Shown here piece after piece: positions 1-5,581 of a stretch of DNA of 8,738 bases. Both the position numbers and the translations under genes were made by a program. The notes beneath the pieces are model-generated. The model ran no database searches. It was not told the DNA's origin and saw nothing but the letters and a program-made list of their open reading frames with translations. How positions within the stretch are numbered: position 1 is the stretch's first letter; every line of letters starts with the position of its first letter. The stretch covers positions 1 through 8,738 of the forward strand of contig CAKZQX010000097.1 of NCBI GenBank assembly GCA_937141995.1. The letters are read 5' to 3'. The DNA is from an uncultured Chloroflexaceae bacterium (GTDB lineage Bacteria > Chloroflexota > Chloroflexia > Chloroflexales > Chloroflexaceae).

Positions 1-93
1 CACATGGCCCGGCAACGCTTCGCGGTGGAGGTGGTTGCGCCCCAGGTGGAGGAATTGTATGCTCAGTTGCTGCAGGCGCAGCGTACAGGGTGA
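1..93 (+). CDS. C-terminal end of a protein, possibly a GT4-type glycosyltransferase (5' truncated)
   Basis: Frame 1 is open from the window edge to a TGA at 91-93 and gives 30 residues. The peptide includes ARQRFAVEVVAPQVEELYAQ and ends in LLQAQRTG. This pattern (basic residues, RF, a short amphipathic stretch, then a helix with 'LYxxLL') resembles the last helix of many family-4 glycosyltransferases, whose C-termini often read like 'RFSWExVxxQLExLYxxLL'. No catalytic part is inside the window, so the function is a guess from the tail alone. The gene converges on the CvpA-like gene, with only 30 bp between the two stop codons. Confidence 0.5.
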   Translation, partial: HMARQRFAVEVVAPQVEELYAQLLQAQRTG

Positions 94-123
94 TCCACGC
101 ATTCTGCCGGCTGCACAGCCCGG

Positions 124-630
124 TCACATCCCCGTGAGCGTGGCCTGGATTGCCTGGCGCAACTCGTCGCGCAGCAGCGGGGTGATCAGGATGCTCAGGC
201 GCAGCAGCGGTTCGGCCAGCCATGATGTGGCGACCACCGTTTCCCAGGTAGGCCGGGAGTAGGCCATCAGCACGGCCAGGAGGGTCGCGCCGGCAAGCAG
301 CGCCTGAAGCAGACCCAGGATACCCCCCAGCAGATGCTCCGGCCATCCGAGAAATAACAGGCCAACGTAGCGATGCAAGAGCGAGGCGATCAGACCGGCA
401 AACGCGCTAAAGCCGATCAAAACCAGGATAAATCCCCATGCGCCCGCCGGCGCATCACTGGACGTAAAGGAACTGAGCCAGGCGGCCACCACCGGGCCAT
501 AGCTCCCGGCCACGACAATGCCCACGAGCAGGCCGGTGACGGCGAGCACCTGACGAATCAGCCCCCAGTAACTGCCCAGTACAGCGCAGAAGATGATCGC
601 GCAGGCCATGATAATGTCGAGCATATTCAT
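124..630 (-). CDS. CvpA-family integral membrane protein
   Basis: This 168-residue hydrophobic protein has the length and layout of the CvpA family (E. coli CvpA is about 160 residues). It starts with MNMLDIIMACAIIFCAVLGS, the usual 'LDxxxxxxxxxxxxxGxxxG' first helix. Likely membrane segments are about residues 5-23, 28-46, 64-86 and 102-124. Between helices 1 and 2 is the typical 'GLIRQVLAVTG' stretch, and 'GGILGLLQALL' opens the last helix. CvpA proteins sit in the inner membrane; the E. coli member is needed for colicin V production, but the biochemical role is unresolved. The start is ATG at 628-630, with a second in-frame ATG two codons later; neither has a clear ribosome binding site. 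The gene lies 58 bp downstream of the metallo-hydrolase gene on the same strand, so co-transcription is likely. The C-terminal 40 residues are amphipathic and probably cytoplasmic. Confidence 0.85.
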   Translation of the reverse strand: MNMLDIIMACAIIFCAVLGSYWGLIRQVLAVTGLLVGIVVAGSYGPVVAAWLSSFTSSDAPAGAWGFILVLIGFSAFAGLIASLLHRYVGLLFLGWPEHLLGGILGLLQALLAGATLLAVLMAYSRPTWETVVATSWLAEPLLRLSILITPLLRDELRQAIQATLTGM

Positions 631-688
631 GCCGTCGCGCAGCGTGCATCACGCATACCCGGTAAGAATATATGGTACTGAACCCGCC

Positions 689-1603
689 TCACGCCTGACT
701 CTGCTCGCGCTCCCGGCGTTTCTTCTCATAGCGCATTAACCCGACGACACTCATTTCGCCCCAGCTTTCGGCAATCAGCGCGCCCGGGTAATCCGTCCGC
801 ACTTCGGGCAACCAGCGGGCGTTGATCGCCGCGACATCCTCATCACCGGCATCCATTGCCGCCGTAACAACCGCAACCAGGTCCTCGAGTTTCTCGTGGG
901 CGCGCCGGAGTTTGTCCTCAACATCGTCATGCGGACCCCAGTGTGTCACGAAGAGGCGGCTGATATCCTGCTCTCGCAGCATGGCAATCGTGTTGCGCTG
1001 CGCGGCAAGGTCGTAGGTCGGCGGCGGCGTGCAGGGGAAGAAGAGGTTGTATGGGGGCATATCTAACCCGGCGGCATCACCGATGAAAAGCCCACTGCTA
1101 CGCCGCTCCCGGTACGAGAGATGGTCCGGTGAGTGGCCGGGAGTGGCGATTGCCTCCAGCACCACATCGCGCCCCAGGTCGAGCCGCAGACTCTCGGCCG
1201 GGCGCAGGCGCTCTTCGGGGATAGGCCGCATCTCGCCATGCAGCGGCCAGGCGGCCTCGCCAATGGCCCGGCGCGAGCTTTGCATCAGGCGCGACGGATC
1301 AACCAGGTGGGGCATGGTCATGCTGTGGATGTAAACCGCCGCGCGGGGCAGTTCGGCGGCCAGATGCCCGGCGCCTCCCGCATGATCCATATGAATATGG
1401 GTGCAGAGAATATGACTGACGGCTTCGCGGGGGATGCCAAGTTGCTCCAGTCCCGCCAGCGTGCGCGGAACGGTCATCGCGGTTCCGGTTTCGATTAGCG
1501 CAATATCTTCGCCACGCACAACATACGTGACCCCTACCCCCGGTCGTTCCAGCAATTCATGATCAATTGCAGTAATGTGGTCGTCAACGGGTATGATCTC
1601 CAT
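689..1603 (-). CDS. Metallo-beta-lactamase-fold hydrolase (glyoxalase II-like group)
   Basis: This is a 304-residue metal-dependent hydrolase of the MBL superfamily. The core motif is THIHMDHAGG, giving metal ligands H69, H71, D73 and H74. The further ligands are H157 in 'TPGHSPDH', D176 in 'FIGDAAG' and H221 in 'VTHWGPH', so both metal sites look intact and the enzyme is probably active. The substrate cannot be read from the sequence; members of this group hydrolyse thioesters, lactones, phosphodiesters or sulfur compounds. A longer reading frame runs up to 1714, but I choose ATG at 1601-1603 because an AAGGAG site lies 10 nt upstream, the fold begins there ('MEIIPVDDHITAIDHELLE'), and the extra 37 residues are Cys-rich and unlike the family. 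The gene is followed after 58 bp by the CvpA-like gene on the same strand. The C-terminus (about 240-304) is helical and ends in a basic 'RYEKKRRERE' stretch. Confidence 0.9.
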   Translation of the reverse strand: MEIIPVDDHITAIDHELLERPGVGVTYVVRGEDIALIETGTAMTVPRTLAGLEQLGIPREAVSHILCTHIHMDHAGGAGHLAAELPRAAVYIHSMTMPHLVDPSRLMQSSRRAIGEAAWPLHGEMRPIPEERLRPAESLRLDLGRDVVLEAIATPGHSPDHLSYRERRSSGLFIGDAAGLDMPPYNLFFPCTPPPTYDLAAQRNTIAMLREQDISRLFVTHWGPHDDVEDKLRRAHEKLEDLVAVVTAAMDAGDEDVAAINARWLPEVRTDYPGALIAESWGEMSVVGLMRYEKKRREREQSQA

Positions 1604-1613
1604 AGACGAAACG

Positions 1614-1619
1614 CTCCTT
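1614..1619 (-). promoter_or_regulatory. Ribosome binding site deciding the start of the metallo-hydrolase gene
   Basis: The minus strand reads AAGGAG, then 10 nt, then ATG at 1603. This strong match supports the shorter start over any upstream in-frame codon. Confidence 0.75.
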
Positions 1620-1859
1620 TTCCCTTGACAAACAGACAACACCGGAGCAATGCCTGCTTCCGGCATAGCACGGATACCACAAAGAACAGAGAACAGAGTA
1701 ACAGCGAACAACATGTGCCTGATACACCATCATTGGACATGATGTTTGTGCTTTGTGCTTTGTTTGTTCGTTCTTTCGCTATGTAGTCGCGCAGTAAAAG
1801 TGGACTTTCCCAGTATACAACACAAAGATACAGAGAGCCAGACGGGGAGCAGCAAGCAC

Positions 1860-1913
1860 AAACCGGGAGCGCCGGATCAGGCCGGATGCGGTCTGCTTCA
1901 GCGTTCCCGGTTT
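1860..1913 (-). terminator. Probable terminator hairpin of the cyclase-ricT operon
   Basis: Plus-strand AAACCGGGAGCGC (1860-1872) pairs with GCGTTCCCGGTTT (1901-1913): 13 positions, 12 Watson-Crick and one G-T. The 28-nt loop contains two GCCGGAT copies that can pair further. On the minus strand the stem begins 15 nt after the TAA of the ricT-like gene and ends in GGTTT followed by GTGCTTGCT. The U tract is short and broken, so it may be an imperfect intrinsic terminator or a protective 3' hairpin. Confidence 0.5.
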
Positions 1914-1928
1914 AGTGGATCGGGCATG

Positions 1929-3332
1929 TTACGATGGATCTTGACTCGACTTGTTGCGGCTTCGGCGTTTGCGTCGGCGCGATGACTGTTTTGCGCCGGA
2001 AGATGCGTCTGCCTGCTCGGACGTGCCTGACCGGGGAGCCGAGGATTTCCTCCCGGTATGCTCAGTTCGCCCGCTCCCTCTGGGCGCGTTCCGGGAATGC
2101 TCGCCGGTTGTCGACTTCTGCGCCGGCCCATCAGTCCGCTTCTCGTTCCGCCGCCGCGAAGCGGATTGCGGGGAGCGTTTGCGGGGGCGTTTGTCCGACT
2201 CGCGGCCTGAACCGGACTGTTCGGAACGCGCTGTCGCCGTCATACGTGAGCGATGACGCGAAGTGCCGGCCGGCTCATCGTCCGCAGTTGACTGTCCTGT
2301 CCGCCGCGATGACGTGAGCGCGGCATCCTTGCCGGCGGCATGCCCATACTCCTCGAATGTTGCGGCACCCTCTTCCAGCCATGCCAGCGCATCCAGGACT
2401 GCCTTGTTATCGACCTCATCGTCAAGCAGTTCCATATCCAGCGCGGCGTTATCTACCGGGTGTGCATCGCGGCGCGCATGCGGGGTAATGCCCTCTTCCG
2501 CCCGGCTACGCGCGACCGTATGCGCATGCCGGGTCGCCTCCTGGATCTGATCCCGGGTATAGGTATCGGGCATCCCGCTCTTCGCCAGTTGCACCGTCAC
2601 CGTCTGTTTCAGTACATTGAGTGCAATAACTTCGCCGGGGCCATCGGGTGTTTTGACCCATGCACCCTTGCGGGGTAATTCGGCTCGCATTTCGATATAC
2701 TGCTCATGCTCGTATGAGAGACAGCAGAGCAACCGGCCACATACGCCGCTAATTTTGGCCGGGTTCAGCGGTAGATCCTGGTCCTTCGCCATTTTAATGC
2801 TGACGCGGGCGTAGTCGGGCAAAAACGTAGCACAGCAGAGCAGTCGGCCACAGGGACCGATCCCGCCCAGCAGTTTCGCCTCATCGCGTGGCCCGATCTG
2901 GCGCAACTCAATGCGGCTCTTGAAGGTACGGGCCAGATCACGCACCAACATGCGAAAATCGACCCGCTTTTCCGCAGTAAAGTAAAAGGTGAGGCGCGAC
3001 CCGTCGAAGCTATACTCGGCCTTAACCAGATTCATGGGCAGGTTATGATCGCGCACCTTCTCGGCGCAACGGGCAAGGACTTCTTCGTGGCGCGCTTGCA
3101 GCAGGCGCATCCGGTCAAAGTCGGATGGCTCGGCCACGCGGACCACCGGCTTTAACTCACCGACGATTTCACTCTCCGGGACTTCGCAGCGCTCATGCAC
3201 GATCCGGGCAATTTCCGGGCCGCGCACCGTCTCGACAATGACCATATCGCCCTGGAGCAACTCCAGGTCGCGGGGGTCGAAATAGTAGGTTTTTCCACTA
3301 TCCTTAAATCGAATACCAACAACAGTTGTCAT
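1929..3332 (-). CDS. ricT: RicT/PSP1-domain Fe-S protein with a long basic C-terminal tail
   Basis: This 467-residue protein belongs to the PSP1/RicT (YaaT) family. Residues 1-270 match the family core: an N-terminal beta-rich part (VVGIRFKDSGKTYYFDP), 'LVKAEYSFDGSRLTFYFTAE' at 102-121, and two Cys motifs, GPCGRLLCC (C161, C166, C167) and GVCGRLLCC (C198, C203, C204). In Bacillus subtilis, RicT joins RicA and RicF in a complex carrying [4Fe-4S] clusters that assists RNase Y in mRNA maturation; whether partners exist here is unknown. Bacterial RicT is usually about 250-290 residues. Here an acidic linker (about 297-332, DMELLDDEVDNK) is followed by about 125 residues of Ser/Arg/Lys/Gly-rich, probably disordered sequence ending in SRRRKRRSRNKSSQDPS, which could bind RNA. 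The ATG overlaps the TGA of the upstream cyclase gene by 4 bp and has only a weak ribosome binding site, which suggests translational coupling. A probable terminator follows the stop. Confidence 0.88.
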   Translation of the reverse strand: MTTVVGIRFKDSGKTYYFDPRDLELLQGDMVIVETVRGPEIARIVHERCEVPESEIVGELKPVVRVAEPSDFDRMRLLQARHEEVLARCAEKVRDHNLPMNLVKAEYSFDGSRLTFYFTAEKRVDFRMLVRDLARTFKSRIELRQIGPRDEAKLLGGIGPCGRLLCCATFLPDYARVSIKMAKDQDLPLNPAKISGVCGRLLCCLSYEHEQYIEMRAELPRKGAWVKTPDGPGEVIALNVLKQTVTVQLAKSGMPDTYTRDQIQEATRHAHTVARSRAEEGITPHARRDAHPVDNAALDMELLDDEVDNKAVLDALAWLEEGAATFEEYGHAAGKDAALTSSRRTGQSTADDEPAGTSRHRSRMTATARSEQSGSGRESDKRPRKRSPQSASRRRNEKRTDGPAQKSTTGEHSRNAPRGSGRTEHTGRKSSAPRSGTSEQADASSGAKQSSRRRKRRSRNKSSQDPS

Positions 3333-4849
3333 GACGTACGTTTACCTAACACTTTATATGCACGAACACGATGTTCCTTCCCCTTGAGTTGAAGGTCACC
3401 CATCTCCTGAACGGTGAAGGAGTCATCGATTGCTTGCCGAGTATACTCGCTAATAAACACACTCCCTGGTTCTGCCGCCGATTCGAGGCGCGAGGCAGTA
3501 TTCACCGTATCGCCAATGGCGGTATACTCCAGGCGGTGGCGTGTTCCAAAAAAGCCCGTGTATGCCAGGCCCGTGTTGACCCCGATGCGGATGCTAAAGC
3601 TCTTGTCCGGGTCAAGCCGGCCGACCAGTCGTTTCTGGGCGACCTGCATCTCCAGTGCAGCCGTAACGGCCTGCCGGGCGTGTTGCTCATTCTGGGGTTC
3701 ATCGGGTAGACGCGGTGCCCCAAATATCGCCATGATACCATCTCCGATGTATTTGTCTACCGTGCCATGGTATTTGAAGATAACATCGGTCATCTCATGC
3801 AGATACTCGTTCAGCAAATCCTGCACTTCACGCGGGGCCAGGCGTTCAGAGAGCGAGGTAAAGCCCTTCACATCGGCGAAGAGCACGCTGATGGGTTGCT
3901 CCTCGGCTTCCCAGAGTTTGCCATACTGCAACACATAGCGGGAGAGCGCCTGCGCCACATTGGGCGAGAGAAAGCGCTCCAGATTCTGCCGCACCTGGGC
4001 CTGCTGCCGCAACTCCTCGGTCAGGCGGGCGCGCTCAATGGCAACAGCGGCCTGGCTGGCAACCGTGGCAATCAGGTCGCAGTCTCGTTCCGAAAACTGA
4101 TCGCGGCCGGGTGAGTCCAGCAGGATCACGCCGATAGAACTGCCCTGCAGTAGCAGCGGCACACAGATGGCCGAGCGGATATTGGCATTAACAACGCTCT
4201 CCGATCCGGCAAAATCCAGGCGCGCGTCACGCGTCAGCACCGCTTCACCGCCCTGAAGAGCGGTACGTACAATCGTTCCGCTGACGGCAACCTCAGACTG
4301 GTCCGCCGGGTGAACCACCATGGGCACCAGTTCTTCGCTCTTGCGCAGCAGCAGAAAGCCGCGCTGGGCAGGTACAAGTTGGAGCAACTCTTTCATAACC
4401 AGTTCCAGCAGTTCGTGGAAATCCACAACCTGATTGAGCCGCATTCCGATGGCGTAAAATTGCTGCAGATCCAGGGTGATCGGCGGGAGTTCGTCGGCTT
4501 GCAGTGCGCGTCCGTCCGAGGTCAGCGGGAAGTAGCGGCTGTCGTCCAGAACCACACTCTGCGCGGCGCGGTCTTCAAAGCGGAGCGTGAACGGCCCGAT
4601 GGTGACAACATCACCATCGGAGAGTTGTTCCTCTTTAATCTTCAGTCGGTTGACAAAGACGCCGTTGCGGCTGTTGAGATCGGTGATCCAGGCCTGGTGC
4701 CCCCGCATTTCAATATGTGCATGGCGGCGGGAGACAATGGCGTGATTCAGCACCACATCATTTTCCGGTAACCGTCCTATTGTTAATCCCTCTGAGGTGA
4801 GTGGGAAGGTATGCTGTTCACTTCCAATGACCACAGATAGACGTGCCAT
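3329..4849 (-). CDS. FHA-GAF-class III adenylate/guanylate cyclase
   Basis: This 506-residue soluble signalling protein has three parts. Residues 1-93 are an FHA domain with the phosphothreonine-binding residues G25-R26, S40-R41-R42-H43 and N59-S60-R61-N62-G63. Residues about 130-275 are a GAF domain (VMKELLQLVPAQRGFLLL; AICVPLLLQGSSIGVILLDS). A helical linker (276-312) leads to a class III cyclase domain at about 318-503. Catalytic residues are in place: metal-binding D326 (FADVKGFT) and D370 (YIGDGIMAIFG), base-selecting K366, and transition-state N450 and R454 in 'GDTVNTASRLE'. The second purine-selecting position, seven residues before N450, is T443, the Lys-Thr pair typical of class IIIb adenylate cyclases, several of which are stimulated by bicarbonate. 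cAMP is therefore the likely product (inference). The start is ATG at 4847-4849 with AAGGA at 4859-4863, 9 nt upstream. No membrane segment is visible. It is the first gene of a pair with the RicT-like gene, linked by an ATGA overlap. Confidence 0.93.
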   Translation of the reverse strand: MARLSVVIGSEQHTFPLTSEGLTIGRLPENDVVLNHAIVSRRHAHIEMRGHQAWITDLNSRNGVFVNRLKIKEEQLSDGDVVTIGPFTLRFEDRAAQSVVLDDSRYFPLTSDGRALQADELPPITLDLQQFYAIGMRLNQVVDFHELLELVMKELLQLVPAQRGFLLLRKSEELVPMVVHPADQSEVAVSGTIVRTALQGGEAVLTRDARLDFAGSESVVNANIRSAICVPLLLQGSSIGVILLDSPGRDQFSERDCDLIATVASQAAVAIERARLTEELRQQAQVRQNLERFLSPNVAQALSRYVLQYGKLWEAEEQPISVLFADVKGFTSLSERLAPREVQDLLNEYLHEMTDVIFKYHGTVDKYIGDGIMAIFGAPRLPDEPQNEQHARQAVTAALEMQVAQKRLVGRLDPDKSFSIRIGVNTGLAYTGFFGTRHRLEYTAIGDTVNTASRLESAAEPGSVFISEYTRQAIDDSFTVQEMGDLQLKGKEHRVRAYKVLGKRTS

Positions 4850-4920
4850 TGCTGTATGTCCTTGTGTAAAAATTCATTGTGCGAGCAGCGGCTACGCGCA
4901 CGCGCTGCCCGGCATAGCGC

Positions 4921-4950
4921 ACTATAATGCGTAGTATTTGCTCATGTGAA
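4921..4950 (-). promoter_or_regulatory. Candidate sigma70-type promoter of the cyclase-ricT operon
   Basis: The minus strand has TTCACA (plus 4945-4950), an 18-bp spacer and TATAGT (plus 4921-4926), each 5 of 6 to consensus. Transcription would start near 4914, leaving a GC-rich leader of about 65 nt in which GCAGCG (4884-4889) can pair with CGCTGC (4903-4908). Confidence 0.5.
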
Positions 4951-4964
4951 CGTAAAACAGCCCC

Positions 4965-4973
4965 AGTATAGCA
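4965..4973 (-). promoter_or_regulatory. Possible second, extended -10 promoter for the cyclase gene
   Basis: The minus strand reads TGCTATACT: an extended -10 (TGN before TATACT). The -35 position 17 bp away (TAGGCA) matches only 4 of 6, so this would depend on the extended -10. It lies about 40 bp upstream of the other candidate promoter. Confidence 0.35.
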
Positions 4974-5001
4974 TATCAATTTTCATCTGCCTATGAGTAA
5001 G

Positions 5002-5033
5002 CTGTCAGGCTGTCAGGTTGTCGGGTTGGCAGG
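5002..5033. repeat. Four-copy 8-bp tandem repeat
   Basis: The units are CTGTCAGG, CTGTCAGG, TTGTCGGG and TTGGCAGG, followed by a further TT. The first two are identical and the others differ at one to three positions. It marks the edge of the repeat-rich block. Confidence 0.75.
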
Positions 5034-5042
5034 TTATACAAC

Positions 5043-5153
5043 TTACGCGGTGCGCATGCAAACGGGCCGTTTGTCCAGGCAGACGCCCGGTGTGGAATCG
5101 ACCGCGTAACTCCTGCCCGGTTACACGAGTTAGGCGGTGGGCGTACAAATCGG
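5043..5153 (+). repeat. Diverged direct repeat pair (about 23 bp)
   Basis: Copy one, 5043-5065, starts TTACGCGGTGCGCATGCAAA. Copy two, 5130-5153, starts TTAGGCGGTGGGCGTACAAA. They agree at 19 of 23 positions with one inserted T in the second. Both end in CGG. The second copy forms the left arm of the inverted repeat at 5137-5167. Confidence 0.5.
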
Positions 5154-5167
5154 ACATGTACGCCCAC
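5137..5167. repeat. Perfect inverted repeat, 11-bp arms
   Basis: GTGGGCGTACA (5137-5147) and TGTACGCCCAC (5157-5167) are exact reverse complements with a 9-nt loop. No T tract follows on either strand, so it is not a typical terminator. Confidence 0.75.
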
Positions 5168-5177
5168 AACGGTCGTC

Positions 5178-5285
5178 TTCGCCTGCGGCAGCATGGGACG
5201 TTATGGATCGTGTTCACACCCATGTTGCACTGCGTGCAACATGGGTGTGAACACGAAGAGAATCGTCCGCCCTGCCGGAGGCGAA
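5178..5285. repeat. Large palindrome with a perfect 23-bp-arm core and 3-nt loop
   Basis: The core arms at 5208-5230 and 5234-5256 are exact reverse complements around TGC; the inner end reads GTTGCAC-TGC-GTGCAAC. Further out, TTCGCCTGCGGCAG (5178-5191) pairs with CTGCCGGAGGCGAA (5272-5285) at 13 of 14 positions, and GGACG (5196-5200) can pair with CGTCC near 5264-5268. The whole could fold into an imperfect hairpin of about 108 nt on either strand, or a cruciform in DNA. No T tract follows on either side. Confidence 0.85.
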
Positions 5286-5405
5286 AGTTCCTTTTGAGTG
5301 AGCAATCACGTAACTCCTGTCCGGTTAGCGGTCTAGAGTATCCGAAAGGGTCACAGTAGTGCGCCCGGTGATGAACGGTGCAAAAGATAGTCCGGGTATG
5401 ACGTG

Positions 5406-5446
5406 CGGCAGCAGAACGGTGCATCGAATGCATTCTATGGCTGCCG
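5406..5446. repeat. Structured hairpin with interrupted stem
   Basis: CGGCAGC (5406-5412) pairs with GCTGCCG (5440-5446). Inside, AGAA pairs with TTCT and GCAT with ATGC around a CGA loop. There is no T run, so a role as terminator of the dtxR-like gene, which ends about 135 bp away, is doubtful. Confidence 0.5.
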
Positions 5447-5581
5447 GCTATCGTGGTGATGATGTCCGGATGTAATGTTCACACATGATCAACGGGGAAG
5501 CGGTGGTAGGGGCGGAGCGCAGCAATCGGGCGGCTTAACCGGCATAACCTGAAGGTATCGGATTGGTGAGCAGAGGAACAG

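Larger units (their letters stand above)
1604..1928. other. Gene-free gap between the ricT-like and metallo-hydrolase genes
   Basis: No convincing gene lies in these 325 bp; short frames here are Cys- and Ser-rich with no family character. The gap holds the hydrolase ribosome binding site (1614-1619), an AG/AC-rich run around 1680-1713, a short T/G-rich run with TTTGTGC repeated at 1745-1758, and a probable terminator at 1860-1913. A possible minus-strand -10 (TATACT, plus positions 1812-1817) could serve the hydrolase, but its -35 (TGGCTC, 17 bp away) is poor, so I do not call a promoter. TTTGTGCTT near 1745 is complementary to AAGCACAAA at 1854-1862, about 100 nt away; chance is a fair explanation in low-complexity DNA. 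Confidence 0.5.
5105..5327 (+). repeat. 19-bp direct repeats bracketing the palindromes
   Basis: CGTAACTCCTGCCCGGTTA at 5105-5123 recurs at 5309-5327 with one change (C to T at position 13): 18 of 19 identical. Each copy contains the complementary ends TAAC and GTTA. The pair encloses 185 bp that include both inverted repeats, as expected for a duplicated block or the boundary of a small non-autonomous element. Confidence 0.65.
4864..5581. other. Repeat-rich gene-free region of about 720 bp
   Basis: I find no credible gene here. The longest frames (for example 5018-5359 plus and 5005-5433 minus) run across palindromes and repeats, and their translations are Cys/Arg-rich with no family character. 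The stretch holds, from left to right, candidate promoters for the cyclase (4921-4973), an 8-bp tandem repeat (5002-5033), diverged direct repeats (5043-5065 and 5130-5153; 5105-5123 and 5309-5327), an 11-bp-arm inverted repeat (5137-5167), a large palindrome (5178-5285) and a hairpin (5406-5446). From 5447 to 5581 I see only downstream sequence of the dtxR-like gene with no clear terminator. Confidence 0.6.

Noticed and set aside
94..123. GGCTG-CA-CAGCC as a two-way terminator between the convergent genes at 93 and 124
   Set aside because: The stem is only 4-5 bp with almost no loop, and no T tract lies on either side.
1604..1714. N-terminal extension of the metallo-hydrolase by 37 residues
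   Set aside because: The strong AAGGAG site before ATG 1603 and the start of the recognised fold favour the shorter protein; the extension is unlike the family.
1744..1863. Long-range inverted repeat TTTGTGCTT / AAGCACAAA as a functional stem
   Set aside because: The arms are about 100 nt apart in low-complexity sequence, so chance pairing is likely.
5002..5327. CRISPR array
   Set aside because: Repeats are few, of different kinds, unevenly spaced and diverged; there are no regular spacers and no cas genes.
5005..5433. Open frames of 113 (plus, 5018-5359) and 142 (minus, 5005-5433) codons in the gap upstream of the cyclase
   Set aside because: They run across palindromes and direct repeats, their products are Cys/Arg-rich without any family pattern, and no ribosome binding site supports them.
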